From: CAVBBU01 sp963593765
Lineage (GTDB): Bacteria > Bacillota > Clostridia > Lachnospirales > Lachnospiraceae
Assembly: GCA_963593765.1 (NCBI GenBank)
Contig: CAVBBU010000075.1
Span: 1 to 10,703, forward strand
Direction of reading: 5' to 3'
DNA length: 10,703 nucleotides
Part shown: positions 1-6,929 of the stretch, one piece after another
Numbering within the stretch: position 1 is the first letter of the stretch
Layout of the letters: the number at the start of each line of letters is the position of its first letter
Notes under the pieces: model-generated
Database searches by the model: none
Seen by the model: only the letters and a program-made list of their open reading frames with translations
Told to the model about the DNA's origin: nothing
Position numbers and translations under genes: made by a program

Positions 1-139
1 GATTTATATAAAATGGGGAGCAAAACAACCTGAGTCTTGGCACATATATGCAGGGGTTAATATATTATTTATAAATAACTTTACAATTTATTATACGTAT
101 GTGCTGCGAGAAGGGCGTGCGTATTATTATCTAAAGTAA
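1..139 (+). CDS. Possible 3' end of an unidentified rightward gene (partial)
   Basis: The frame beginning at base 2 is open from the window edge to a TAA at 137-139, giving about 45 residues rich in Tyr, Ile and Asn and ending in RAYYYLK. The other two forward frames close within the first 33 bases. The main support is context: the stop lies 11 bases before a strong hairpin followed by T-rich sequence on the same strand, as expected at the end of a gene. I do not recognise the fragment and see no domain motif in it. An open frame this short could be chance, so the call rests mainly on the terminator. Confidence 0.35.
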   Translation, partial: IYIKWGAKQPESWHIYAGVNILFINNFTIYYTYVLREGRAYYYLK

Positions 140-150
140 AGAGGAAAATT

Positions 151-200
151 CAAGCCCTAGCAGATTGTTAAAATCCACTAGGGCTTGTTTTGTATTTTTA
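151..200 (+). terminator. Intrinsic terminator, possibly bidirectional
   Basis: A perfect 10-bp inverted repeat, CAAGCCCTAG (151-160) and CTAGGGCTTG (178-187), encloses a 17-nt loop. It is followed on the plus strand by TTTTGTATTTTTA. This fits a Rho-independent terminator for a rightward gene ending at 139. Read leftward, the same stem is followed by AATTTTCC, a weaker T tract, so it may also stop leftward transcripts from the surface-protein genes about 95 bp upstream of it. Confidence 0.8.
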
Positions 201-282
201 TATATTCAATTACTACAAAGATATAGGTCGCTATTTATAATCCCTACAGTTTACCACTGGGAACAGCTTGAACACTTAGCTT

Positions 283-1353
283 CTACGGAATCCACACACC
301 GTCTTGATTAACATAGTAATTATCCGGCGTTTTGCGACTTACCCACATGTCACCGTCAGGCCCTAGATAGTACCAATAGTTGTTGTAGTATAACCACTGG
401 CTTGTTAGCATATCACCATCAGAGCCGCAGTAGTACCAAACATTCTTCCAGTATACCCATCCAGTAACCATATATCCATTAGCATTAAAGTAATACCACT
501 TATTATTTATATACTGCCAGTTGTTTATGGTATACGAGCGGTCTGCATTGCAATACCACCAGCCTGTAGTATCCTTAAGCCAAGCACCTACAGTACTTCC
601 GTTAGGACCACTGCCAGATGACTTGATGCTTGTTAGTGTATTAGAGTCTATAGAAAATACATTAGACTCCTCCCACGAGCCGTAGTCAGTACCATCATAA
701 GCACGTACGGTAAAATAATACTCTCCGGTAGATGAAATCTTGCTTGAGAAATCAAAGTAGGCATGTGTGGTATTGTAGGTATCTACCAGATTACCATTTC
801 TATATAATCTTACATAGTACCTGCGTGCATCACTAGCACCTGTCCATTTTGCATTTGCATTAGACATATCCCAGTATAAATCAGAAACCTCTAAGCCGTC
901 ATTGGTATTATCGTCGCCATCTGAATCAACCTCAGCCAGCTTAACATACAGCTTAAGAGTTGTGTTGCTATTAGTCCTGCTTGAAGATGTATAATCGGCA
1001 TCATCACCATAAAAGTAACAGCTGCTAGAGCTTATGCTTCCGAAGGCATAATCATCATCTGATTCAAGAACTACCAGAAGCTTAGGAACATTGCCGGATT
1101 TCCACTCTTCACTAGGAAGGTTAGTTATCTGTGTATCTGTGATAGTATAGTGCGCGCTTTCTGAATACAGGCTAACGCTTACATTGCTCTCGTCATCAAG
1201 GCTGCCAGACGCAAATGGCTCATACTCAAAACGCAGCTTAATAGTTGTAATCTTAGTTGTAGAAGCAAATGAGCTAAAGCTGCCAAGTGGAAGCAGTGTA
1301 AGACACATTAAAAGGCATATGATTTTTTTAATATATGTATTTATTTTTTTCAT
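283..1353 (-). CDS. Secreted cell-wall-binding repeat protein with Fn3-like domain
   Basis: A 356-residue exported surface protein. Residues 1-30 form a signal peptide (basic start, hydrophobic core, likely SFA cleavage site after residue 30). Residues 36-140 form a beta-rich domain I cannot name. It is followed by an Asp-rich linker (143-152) and a fibronectin-III-like domain (about 156-236, containing SDLYWD and YYFTVRAYD). Residues 262-352 hold four to five aromatic repeats of the choline-binding / cell-wall-binding type (for example NNKWYYFNANGYMVTGW), encoded at about 298-570. Such repeats usually attach proteins non-covalently to choline or similar decorations of wall polymers. No catalytic motif is visible, so the role is probably structural or adhesive. 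The ATG has a GAAGGT ribosome site (1361-1366). The gene lies 20 bp after a related gene and is probably co-transcribed with it. Confidence 0.85.
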   Translation of the reverse strand: MKKINTYIKKIICLLMCLTLLPLGSFSSFASTTKITTIKLRFEYEPFASGSLDDESNVSVSLYSESAHYTITDTQITNLPSEEWKSGNVPKLLVVLESDDDYAFGSISSSSCYFYGDDADYTSSSRTNSNTTLKLYVKLAEVDSDGDDNTNDGLEVSDLYWDMSNANAKWTGASDARRYYVRLYRNGNLVDTYNTTHAYFDFSSKISSTGEYYFTVRAYDGTDYGSWEESNVFSIDSNTLTSIKSSGSGPNGSTVGAWLKDTTGWWYCNADRSYTINNWQYINNKWYYFNANGYMVTGWVYWKNVWYYCGSDGDMLTSQWLYYNNYWYYLGPDGDMWVSRKTPDNYYVNQDGVWIP

Positions 1354-1373
1354 AGGCTATACCTTCATTAAAA

Positions 1374-2129
1374 TTAGTGAACCCAAATTCCATTGCCATC
1401 GATTACATGACCATCTATAACTGTATTGGTTAGCATATTTCCATTAATAGGATCAAGGTAGTACCACTGATTATCTGTTGCTGTATTCTGGAACCAACCT
1501 GTCTGCATGTAGCCATTTGCATCGAAGTGATACCACTGATTATTAATATAAAGCCACTTGTTAGCAGCATAGTTTGACTCGTTCTCCTGATACCACCATC
1601 TTATTCCATCTGCTGCTCTGTGCCAGCCAACAGAGGTTTGAGATTTAGATGGGTTGTTCACACCTGGACCGCCAGAGCTTGAACTAGAAGAGCTGGTATC
1701 TGGTGCGGTACTGTTTTTCAGGGTGCTAAGTGATATATCATATGAATCACCAGATCCTACCTTAAGAGAATCCGAAACCTGAGCTAAGTCTGTACCGCCC
1801 TTAGCAGGATATACGATAAAGTAATAGGTTCCAGAGCCTTCATTAATTATAATAGAAGTAAAATCAAAGTGGTCTGATGAGGTTGACTTTAGATTATTAA
1901 TCTTCTTATAGCTAGTGCTTGTTGTCTTATAAAGCTGAACCTTGTAGTTGGTTTTAGACTCAGCCTTTTCCCAACGTGCCATAGCTCTGTCCTCGTCTAA
2001 ATCCCAGTAAAGATCTCCTATGGTATAGTCCTTGTCATCGTCATCGTCTGCGAAAGCCGTCATAGGCATAGCAGCTGTAATTAGCAGGGCTGTTGAAAGG
2101 CAAAGTGCCAGTAATCTTTTTATCTTCAT
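1374..2129 (-). CDS. Secreted cell-wall-binding repeat protein, smaller paralogue
   Basis: A 251-residue exported protein. The signal peptide covers residues 1-27 with a clear AFA cleavage site, and the predicted mature end starts DDDDDKDY. An Fn3-like domain (about 35-124, with GDLYWDL and TYYFIVYP) matches the one in the next gene. A Ser/Gly/Pro linker (about 145-160) follows, then two to three aromatic wall-binding repeats (about 168-251), including INNQWYHFDANGYMQTGW, nearly the same as in its neighbour. It lacks the neighbour's extra N-terminal beta domain. An upstream in-frame ATG at 2153 exists, but a GGAGGT ribosome site (2136-2141) sits between the two and is correctly spaced only for the ATG at 2129, so that start is chosen. 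No enzymatic motif is seen, and a surface or adhesive role is inferred. Confidence 0.87.
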   Translation of the reverse strand: MKIKRLLALCLSTALLITAAMPMTAFADDDDDKDYTIGDLYWDLDEDRAMARWEKAESKTNYKVQLYKTTSTSYKKINNLKSTSSDHFDFTSIIINEGSGTYYFIVYPAKGGTDLAQVSDSLKVGSGDSYDISLSTLKNSTAPDTSSSSSSSGGPGVNNPSKSQTSVGWHRAADGIRWWYQENESNYAANKWLYINNQWYHFDANGYMQTGWFQNTATDNQWYYLDPINGNMLTNTVIDGHVIDGNGIWVH

Positions 2130-2135
2130 ATTAAG

Positions 2136-2141
2136 ACCTCC
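2136..2141 (-). promoter_or_regulatory. Ribosome binding site that fixes the start at 2129
   Basis: GGAGGT on the minus strand lies 6 nt before the ATG at 2129-2127. It falls inside the reading frame of the longer alternative start at 2153, which has no comparable site, so it favours the shorter protein beginning MKIKRLL. Confidence 0.8.
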
Positions 2142-2167
2142 AAATGTATTCATATCTAACTGTTAAA

Positions 2168-2176
2168 AGTATAGCA
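2168..2176 (-). promoter_or_regulatory. Extended -10 promoter for the two surface-protein genes
   Basis: The minus strand reads TGCTATACT, an extended -10 element (TGn plus five of six bases of TATAAT). Initiation would fall near 2161, about 32 nt before the start codon at 2129. No good -35 element is found at 16-18 bp, as is common for extended -10 promoters. It lies in the 101-bp gap after the kinase stop codon, so the surface-protein pair may be expressed separately from the upstream two-component genes. Confidence 0.5.
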
Positions 2177-2230
2177 TGTATTAAAAGCATAATAAATACA
2201 AGACATAATTCTTTAATAAAATCGAAATGA

Positions 2231-3628
2231 TTAGTTCGCTACAGGTAGTGAAAAAATAAATTCAGTCCCTACATTTTGTGTGCTGATAACATCTATATTT
2301 TCGTCATGGGCTTGAATAATCTCCTTGACTATAGAAAGGCCAAGTCCGGTTCCCTTTTTGTCTCTCCCCCTTGACGAGTCAGATTTGTAAAATCTATCGA
2401 ATACCTTTTTGATATCCTTTTTAGCTATGCCAACTCCTGTATCCTTAACTGATATAAAGACCTTGTTCTGTTTTTCCATGCTACTTATATATATAGTAGA
2501 ATCATGGTGCGAAAACTTGATAGCATTGTCAGTTAGATTATAAAGAACCTGCTGTATCTTGCCCAGATCTGCATATACCATTTCGGATGCATGATCAAAG
2601 CTAAGCTCAAAGGTTATGTTGCGGCTTAGGCACTGCCCCTCGAAGCTTGCTGCTGTGTCCTTAATAACTCTGTTGATATCAAAATTAGTTTTAGTGAGAA
2701 ATGCTCCCGCACCGACAGAGTTAAGCGTAAGCATACTGCCTGTAAGCTTAGTAAGTCTTTCTACCTCATCTATAACCCTATGCAAATATTTATCCTGCAT
2801 ATCAGCTGGAATAGTTCCATCAAGTATAGCCTCGAGGTAACCCTTTATAGATGTAAGAGGAGACCTAAAGTCATGGGAAACATTTGCAATAAATTGCTTT
2901 TGATAATCCTCAGACTTGTTTAGCTCATCCGACATATAGTTAAGAGTACTGGCAAGCATACCCATCTCGTCCTGAGAGCTTACGCTGACCTCATATTCCA
3001 AATTACCGGCAGCATATTCCTTCGCCGCCTTTGTGATTTTTTTAAGCGGAATATATACATATATAGTAAATACTATCATTATAATAAGAGATAAAAGGAA
3101 TATTATAAGACAGGTTATGTATGATATATTAAGTATTCTGTTTTGGCTTTTTTGAACCTCTGACATAGGCAGGTGGATAACAACATATCCATAGGTTCTG
3201 TAGTTGCCGACTATAGGTGCAGAAACGCTAAGAACGGACTGGGAAAATGATCCAAAATAGCTGCCGGTCATGTAGGATTTATTGCCCGTTGCAGTCGGAT
3301 CAAAATCCTTGATAGTATCTCCGGTTCTTTCATCGCTTGCATCTACAAGTATAGTACCGTCTCTGTCCATTACCCATATCTGTGAGCTAAGAAAGGTCGC
3401 TACAGCCTTAAGCTGCGGATATGCCTCGGATATGTCTATGTTATTGCCCTCGTATACTGTAGAATAGGTAGAGGCGATAAGATTTGCCTCGTCGTATAGA
3501 GTTTCACTTCTTGAATCTATAAGATAGTTGTATGTAAGCTTAGAAGAAAGCGTAGCTATAACCACAAATCCAGTTATACCAAAAACTATATAGGCCAATA
3601 TGAACTTGACATATAGTGATAGCTTCAT
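2231..3628 (-). CDS. Membrane sensor histidine kinase of a two-component system
   Basis: A 465-residue class I histidine kinase. It has a first membrane segment (about 7-28), an extracytoplasmic sensor (about 30-165, probably Cache/PAS-like, with IWVMDRDGTILVDAS), a second membrane segment (about 169-193), HAMP (about 192-243), HisKA with phospho-acceptor His252 in SHDFRSPLT, and HATPase_c. The ATPase part shows the N box (N364, N368), G1 box DTGVG (396-400), F box (F410) and G2 box GTGLGLS (426-432). All catalytic motifs look intact. It should autophosphorylate and pass phosphate to the regulator encoded 1 bp upstream. The ligand cannot be told from sequence. The ATG at 3628 has an AAAGGG ribosome site (3642-3637) inside the end of the regulator gene, which suggests translational coupling. 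Confidence 0.95.
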   Translation of the reverse strand: MKLSLYVKFILAYIVFGITGFVVIATLSSKLTYNYLIDSRSETLYDEANLIASTYSTVYEGNNIDISEAYPQLKAVATFLSSQIWVMDRDGTILVDASDERTGDTIKDFDPTATGNKSYMTGSYFGSFSQSVLSVSAPIVGNYRTYGYVVIHLPMSEVQKSQNRILNISYITCLIIFLLSLIIMIVFTIYVYIPLKKITKAAKEYAAGNLEYEVSVSSQDEMGMLASTLNYMSDELNKSEDYQKQFIANVSHDFRSPLTSIKGYLEAILDGTIPADMQDKYLHRVIDEVERLTKLTGSMLTLNSVGAGAFLTKTNFDINRVIKDTAASFEGQCLSRNITFELSFDHASEMVYADLGKIQQVLYNLTDNAIKFSHHDSTIYISSMEKQNKVFISVKDTGVGIAKKDIKKVFDRFYKSDSSRGRDKKGTGLGLSIVKEIIQAHDENIDVISTQNVGTEFIFSLPVAN

Positions 3629-3629
3629 C

Positions 3630-4337
3630 TTATCTTCCCTTTACCTCGAATTTATAACCTATGCCCCAAACGGTTGAGATAGCCCAGCTGTCGCAGTCGT
3701 GGATTTTTTCACGCAGTCTTTTGATATGCACGTCAACTGTTCTTGTATCTCCGACATATTCATATCCCCAGATATGATCTAGCAGCTGCTCTCTTGTAAA
3801 AACCTGATTAGGATGCTTTGCTAAAAAGTATAATAGCTCAAGCTCCTTAGGAGGCATGTCTATACGCTCGTTATTATAGGTAACAGCATAATTAGTAAGG
3901 TTAATAATTAGATTAGGATATTCTACTACCTCACCGGATTGATTGCCGGAACTACCTTGTATGCCCTTGTTATATCTTCTAGATACAGACTTAACTCTTG
4001 CAACTAGCTCCTTAGAATCAAATGGCTTTATAATATAATCATCTGCACCTAGCTCAAGCCCCAAAACCTTATCAAAAACCTCGCCCTTAGCAGATAGCAT
4101 AATAATAGGAACTTGCGAGCTAGATCTAACCTCTCTACAAACCTGATATCCGTCTATACCAGGGAGCATAAGATCAAGCAGTATAAGATCCGGATTATAT
4201 TCATTAAGCATCTTAAGTGCGGATTCGCCATCATGGACTATCTGAGTGTCGTAACATTCTTTATTAAGATATAGCGATATAAGCTCTGCTATATTTTCAT
4301 CGTCATCAACTATAAGTATCTTTTGCTTATCAGCCAT
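3630..4337 (-). CDS. OmpR/PhoB-family response regulator
   Basis: A 235-residue DNA-binding response regulator. The receiver domain (about 5-120) has the acidic pair D11/D12, phospho-acceptor D55 in LILLDLMLPG, the conserved switch Ser at 82 and K104 in the IIKPF loop. The winged-helix output domain (about 138-232) carries the typical RTVDVHIKRLREKI recognition-helix region and ends in the WGIGYKF wing. It has the usual length for the family. An AGAGG ribosome site (4348-4344) lies 6 nt before the ATG. It is 28 bp downstream of mutS2 and 1 bp upstream of its cognate kinase. The adjacent surface-protein genes are plausible targets by position only, and no clear direct repeat for it was found at their promoter. 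Confidence 0.95.
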   Translation of the reverse strand: MADKQKILIVDDDENIAELISLYLNKECYDTQIVHDGESALKMLNEYNPDLILLDLMLPGIDGYQVCREVRSSSQVPIIMLSAKGEVFDKVLGLELGADDYIIKPFDSKELVARVKSVSRRYNKGIQGSSGNQSGEVVEYPNLIINLTNYAVTYNNERIDMPPKELELLYFLAKHPNQVFTREQLLDHIWGYEYVGDTRTVDVHIKRLREKIHDCDSWAISTVWGIGYKFEVKGR

Positions 4338-4365
4338 ATATTACCTCTGCTTTCTATCATAAAAA

Positions 4366-6738
4366 CTATCTTAATGTTACCACAGTTACGGCATCTCCGC
4401 CATCATCAAAATCAGCCAGAGCAAAGCTTTTAACAAAGCTTAGAGATTTAAGATAGGAATGTATTCCTTTTTTAAGTGCACCTGTTCCTCTGCCGTGGAT
4501 AATGCGAACCGAGTTAAGGTGTGACAGGAGTGCATCGTCTAGGTATTTATCTAGTGCCGAGCATGCATCATCTATATTATAGCCTATCAGATTAATCTCA
4601 GGGGAGATAGATGCCGCCTTCATAAAGCTGCTGCCAGAGCTGCTGGATTTTTTTGAATATGAATTTGCTTTTTTATCATCTATCAATTCTATATCATTTA
4701 TATTAACCTGAGTTTTAAGTATACCCATCTGAACGTAGAGCTGTCCCTTATCATTTGGAAGACTAGATACAGTTCCTCGTAGGTTCATACTAAGAACCTT
4801 GACCTCATCACCAAGGCTTAGCTTAAGTGGCTTTTTAGATGGAGTAGCTGAAGCCTTTTTATTTAGGATAGTGTTAGATGGTGTAACCTCCTTTAAGTTA
4901 TTTCTAAGCTTATCTCGCTGCTCCTCGAGTGCCTTTCCAAGTCCGGCACCATTGGCAAGCTTATTAATATTTCTTATAGTACTGTCAGCGGTTTCCTTTG
5001 CCTTTGATAAAATTTCAGAAGCCTCTTTTTTTGCATCCTCAAGTATTCGATTTTTTTGTCTCTCTATGCTTTCATCCTGCTTTTCGTAGTGAGCTTTAAG
5101 CTCCTCAATCTGCTTTTTATAGGATGCGATTTCTAGCCTTTCCTTTTCTATTAAGCTTCTGTCACTGTCAAGCCTTGCAAGTAAATCCTCAAGGTCTGCA
5201 TCCTCTTTTTCTATATGTGTTTTTGCAGTAGCTATAATGTGCTCTGGTAGCCCTAGCTTTTTACTAATGGCAAATGCATTCGACTTGCCGGGTATGCCAA
5301 GAAGTATTCGGTAGGTTGGTCGAAGAGTTTCTACATTAAACTCACAGGAAGCATTTTCCACATAAGGAGTAGTTAGAGCATATACCTTAAGCTCACTGTA
5401 GTGCGTAGTTGCAACAGTTCTTATCTTCATAGAGTGAAGATAAGAGAGTATAGATATAGCAAGTGCAGCTCCCTCGGTCGGATCTGTTCCTGCACATAGC
5501 TCGTCAAAAAGACATAGGCTTCTTTTGTCGACATGCTTTAGTATATCAACTATGTGGGTCATGTGACCGGAGAAGGTAGAAAGCGACTGCTCTATACTTT
5601 GCTCATCGCCTATGTCTGCATATACCTCGTCAAATACAGAAAGCTCACTTCCATCAAAGGCTGGGATGTGAAGCCCCGACTCTGCCATAAGCGTAAAAAG
5701 ACCTATGGTTTTTAATGATACAGTTTTACCACCGGTATTAGGACCTGTGATTATAAGCAGGTCAAAGTTATCGCCTAGAGTTATGCTAATTGGCACGGCG
5801 GTATTTTTATCTAACAGAGGATGCCTTCCGTCCTTGATATTGATATAGCCCTTATCATTTATCTTAGGAGCAGCAGCCTCCATCTGCCTTGAAAGCTTTG
5901 CCTTTGCAAATACAAAATCAAGATGCGAAAGTATATTCGTATTTGCGATAAGTATATCTATATACGGAAGCAGCATAGAGCTAAGATTAGCAAGTATTAT
6001 AGAGATTTCTCTTGCCTCGGAAAGCTCAAGCTGCTTTAGTGAATTGTTTAGATTAATAACAGCCATAGGCTCTATAAATACAGTAGAGCCTGTTGATGAC
6101 TGGTCATGAACCACACCCGGAACCTTGTTTTTGTATTCACTTTTTATAGGAAGACAATAAGCACCATCTCGCATAGCTATAACAGAGTCCATAAGATATT
6201 CTCTGTGAGCATTAAGTATTCTTTGAAGCTCGGTATGCATACGACTCTCGAGAGTATGCTTTTGCCGTCTGATAGAAAAAAGCTCTGGCGATGCATCATC
6301 AGAAATAGTATCCTCAGATAATATACATCTGCTAAGCTCCTTATATATAGAAGGAAGATAGTCAAGCTCCGAAAAATATATATCTAGTGAATCAGGAAGC
6401 AAATCAGGATTATCATGCTTTCCATACGCCGCTGCAAGCTGGCAATTATTAAGCATAGAGCTTATATGAAGAAGCTCTGATATAGAAAGAGGCGCAGATG
6501 CCTTAAGCCTAGATATGCTGCTTGATATATCATATGCACTTCCAAAGCTTATACTTCCTTTAAAGCGTATTCTTGTACATGCATCAGTGGTTTCGCTAAG
6601 GGAAGCCCTAACCTCTTCTATATTAGAAGAAGGAAGAAGCCCCTTACAGAGCCCTCTTCCCATATCGCTGGTTGCATGAGTATAAAGCATGTCCTTTATT
6701 TTATTAAATTCAAGTATGTTTAATGCCTTTGTATTCAT
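4366..6738 (-). CDS. mutS2: Endonuclease MutS2 / ribosome-collision factor
   Basis: A 790-residue MutS2, full length for the family. In order it has a MutS-type core and lever region (1-310), an ABC-type ATPase with Walker A GPNTGGKT (332-339), Walker B LCLFDE (408-413), a signature-like STFSGHMTH stretch (387-395) and the TTHYSEL switch (444-450), a charged coiled coil (about 505-615), a small KOW-like beta domain (about 640-690), and a C-terminal Smr domain (about 712-790). Family members have been linked to suppression of recombination and, in Bacillus subtilis, to sensing collided ribosomes and splitting stalled ones. The Smr domain keeps HGRGTGAL (748-755), but the usual LDLRG motif reads INLIG (715-719). 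The ATG has an AGGAG site 6 nt upstream, and the gene appears to lead an operon with the two-component genes. Confidence 0.96.
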   Translation of the reverse strand: MNTKALNILEFNKIKDMLYTHATSDMGRGLCKGLLPSSNIEEVRASLSETTDACTRIRFKGSISFGSAYDISSSISRLKASAPLSISELLHISSMLNNCQLAAAYGKHDNPDLLPDSLDIYFSELDYLPSIYKELSRCILSEDTISDDASPELFSIRRQKHTLESRMHTELQRILNAHREYLMDSVIAMRDGAYCLPIKSEYKNKVPGVVHDQSSTGSTVFIEPMAVINLNNSLKQLELSEAREISIILANLSSMLLPYIDILIANTNILSHLDFVFAKAKLSRQMEAAAPKINDKGYINIKDGRHPLLDKNTAVPISITLGDNFDLLIITGPNTGGKTVSLKTIGLFTLMAESGLHIPAFDGSELSVFDEVYADIGDEQSIEQSLSTFSGHMTHIVDILKHVDKRSLCLFDELCAGTDPTEGAALAISILSYLHSMKIRTVATTHYSELKVYALTTPYVENASCEFNVETLRPTYRILLGIPGKSNAFAISKKLGLPEHIIATAKTHIEKEDADLEDLLARLDSDRSLIEKERLEIASYKKQIEELKAHYEKQDESIERQKNRILEDAKKEASEILSKAKETADSTIRNINKLANGAGLGKALEEQRDKLRNNLKEVTPSNTILNKKASATPSKKPLKLSLGDEVKVLSMNLRGTVSSLPNDKGQLYVQMGILKTQVNINDIELIDDKKANSYSKKSSSSGSSFMKAASISPEINLIGYNIDDACSALDKYLDDALLSHLNSVRIIHGRGTGALKKGIHSYLKSLSFVKSFALADFDDGGDAVTVVTLR

Positions 6739-6754
6739 CTAATTCTCCTGATTT

Positions 6755-6779
6755 TTCATAGGAATAAGTGCCCTATGAA
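6755..6779 (-). promoter_or_regulatory. Perfect inverted repeat in the mutS2 leader
   Basis: Two perfect 8-bp arms, TTCATAGG (6755-6762) and CCTATGAA (6772-6779), are separated by 9 nt. The element lies between the predicted mutS2 start of transcription (near 6791) and its ribosome site (6745-6749). It is not followed by a T tract on either strand, so it is not a terminator. It could be a protein-binding operator or an RNA hairpin that affects mutS2 translation. The structure is seen; the function is inferred. Confidence 0.45.
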
Positions 6780-6797
6780 GCAAAAATACTCTAGCTA

Positions 6798-6826
6798 ATT
6801 ATAACAGAATAGCATATAACTTAAAA
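6798..6826 (-). promoter_or_regulatory. Promoter of mutS2
   Basis: The minus strand carries a perfect extended -10 element, TGTTATAAT (6806-6798). A weak TTTTAA (6826-6821) lies at the -35 position with a 17-bp spacer. Predicted initiation near 6791 gives a leader of about 53 nt. It stands back to back with the rightward promoter, with about 10 bp between the -35 regions. Confidence 0.65.
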
Positions 6827-6836
6827 GTCTGGCATC

Positions 6837-6865
6837 TTGCCTTATAGTAAGCGAAAAAGTATAAT
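6837..6865 (+). promoter_or_regulatory. SigmaA-type promoter of the rightward HtrA-like operon
   Basis: TTGCCT (6837-6842) and a perfect TATAAT (6860-6865) are separated by exactly 17 bp, a textbook housekeeping promoter. Initiation near 6872 gives a leader of about 80 nt before the ATG at 6954. Its position also argues against any longer reading of the following gene, because that reading would begin inside the -35 element. Confidence 0.75.
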
Positions 6866-6910
6866 GTTGTTTATAAGGTTTGCATGGTGGTTTCTGGATT
6901 GGGAGCGGGG

Positions 6911-6929
6911 AACCCTGCGAAGCAGGATT
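6911..6929 (+). promoter_or_regulatory. Short GC-rich leader hairpin
   Basis: CCTGC (6914-6918), loop GAA, and GCAGG (6922-6926) form a compact 5-bp stem, extendable by two A-T pairs across one mismatch. It lies in the untranslated leader about 27 nt before the start codon of the HtrA-like gene. The surrounding bases are richer in G than the rest of the window. No T tract follows and no riboswitch class is recognised. It may influence mRNA stability or translation, or may be incidental. Confidence 0.3.

Noticed and set aside
1184..1420. Plus-strand frame spanning the junction of the two surface-protein genes
   Set aside because: It crosses the start of one gene and the end of another on the opposite strand and has no ribosome site or recognisable domain.
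1628..1720. Ser/Gly/Pro stretch of the smaller surface protein as a sortase or LPXTG anchor region
   Set aside because: No LPXTG motif, C-terminal hydrophobic segment or basic tail is present. Attachment is better explained by the aromatic repeats.
2130..2153. Eight-residue longer start for the smaller surface protein
   Set aside because: The GGAGGT ribosome site lies inside this extension and is spaced for the ATG at 2129, and the signal peptide is regular only from that Met.
4799..5089. 96-codon plus-strand frame opposite the mutS2 coiled coil
   Set aside because: It mirrors the Lys/Glu/Ala-rich coiled-coil codons as a Ser/Leu/Phe-rich shadow with no start signals.
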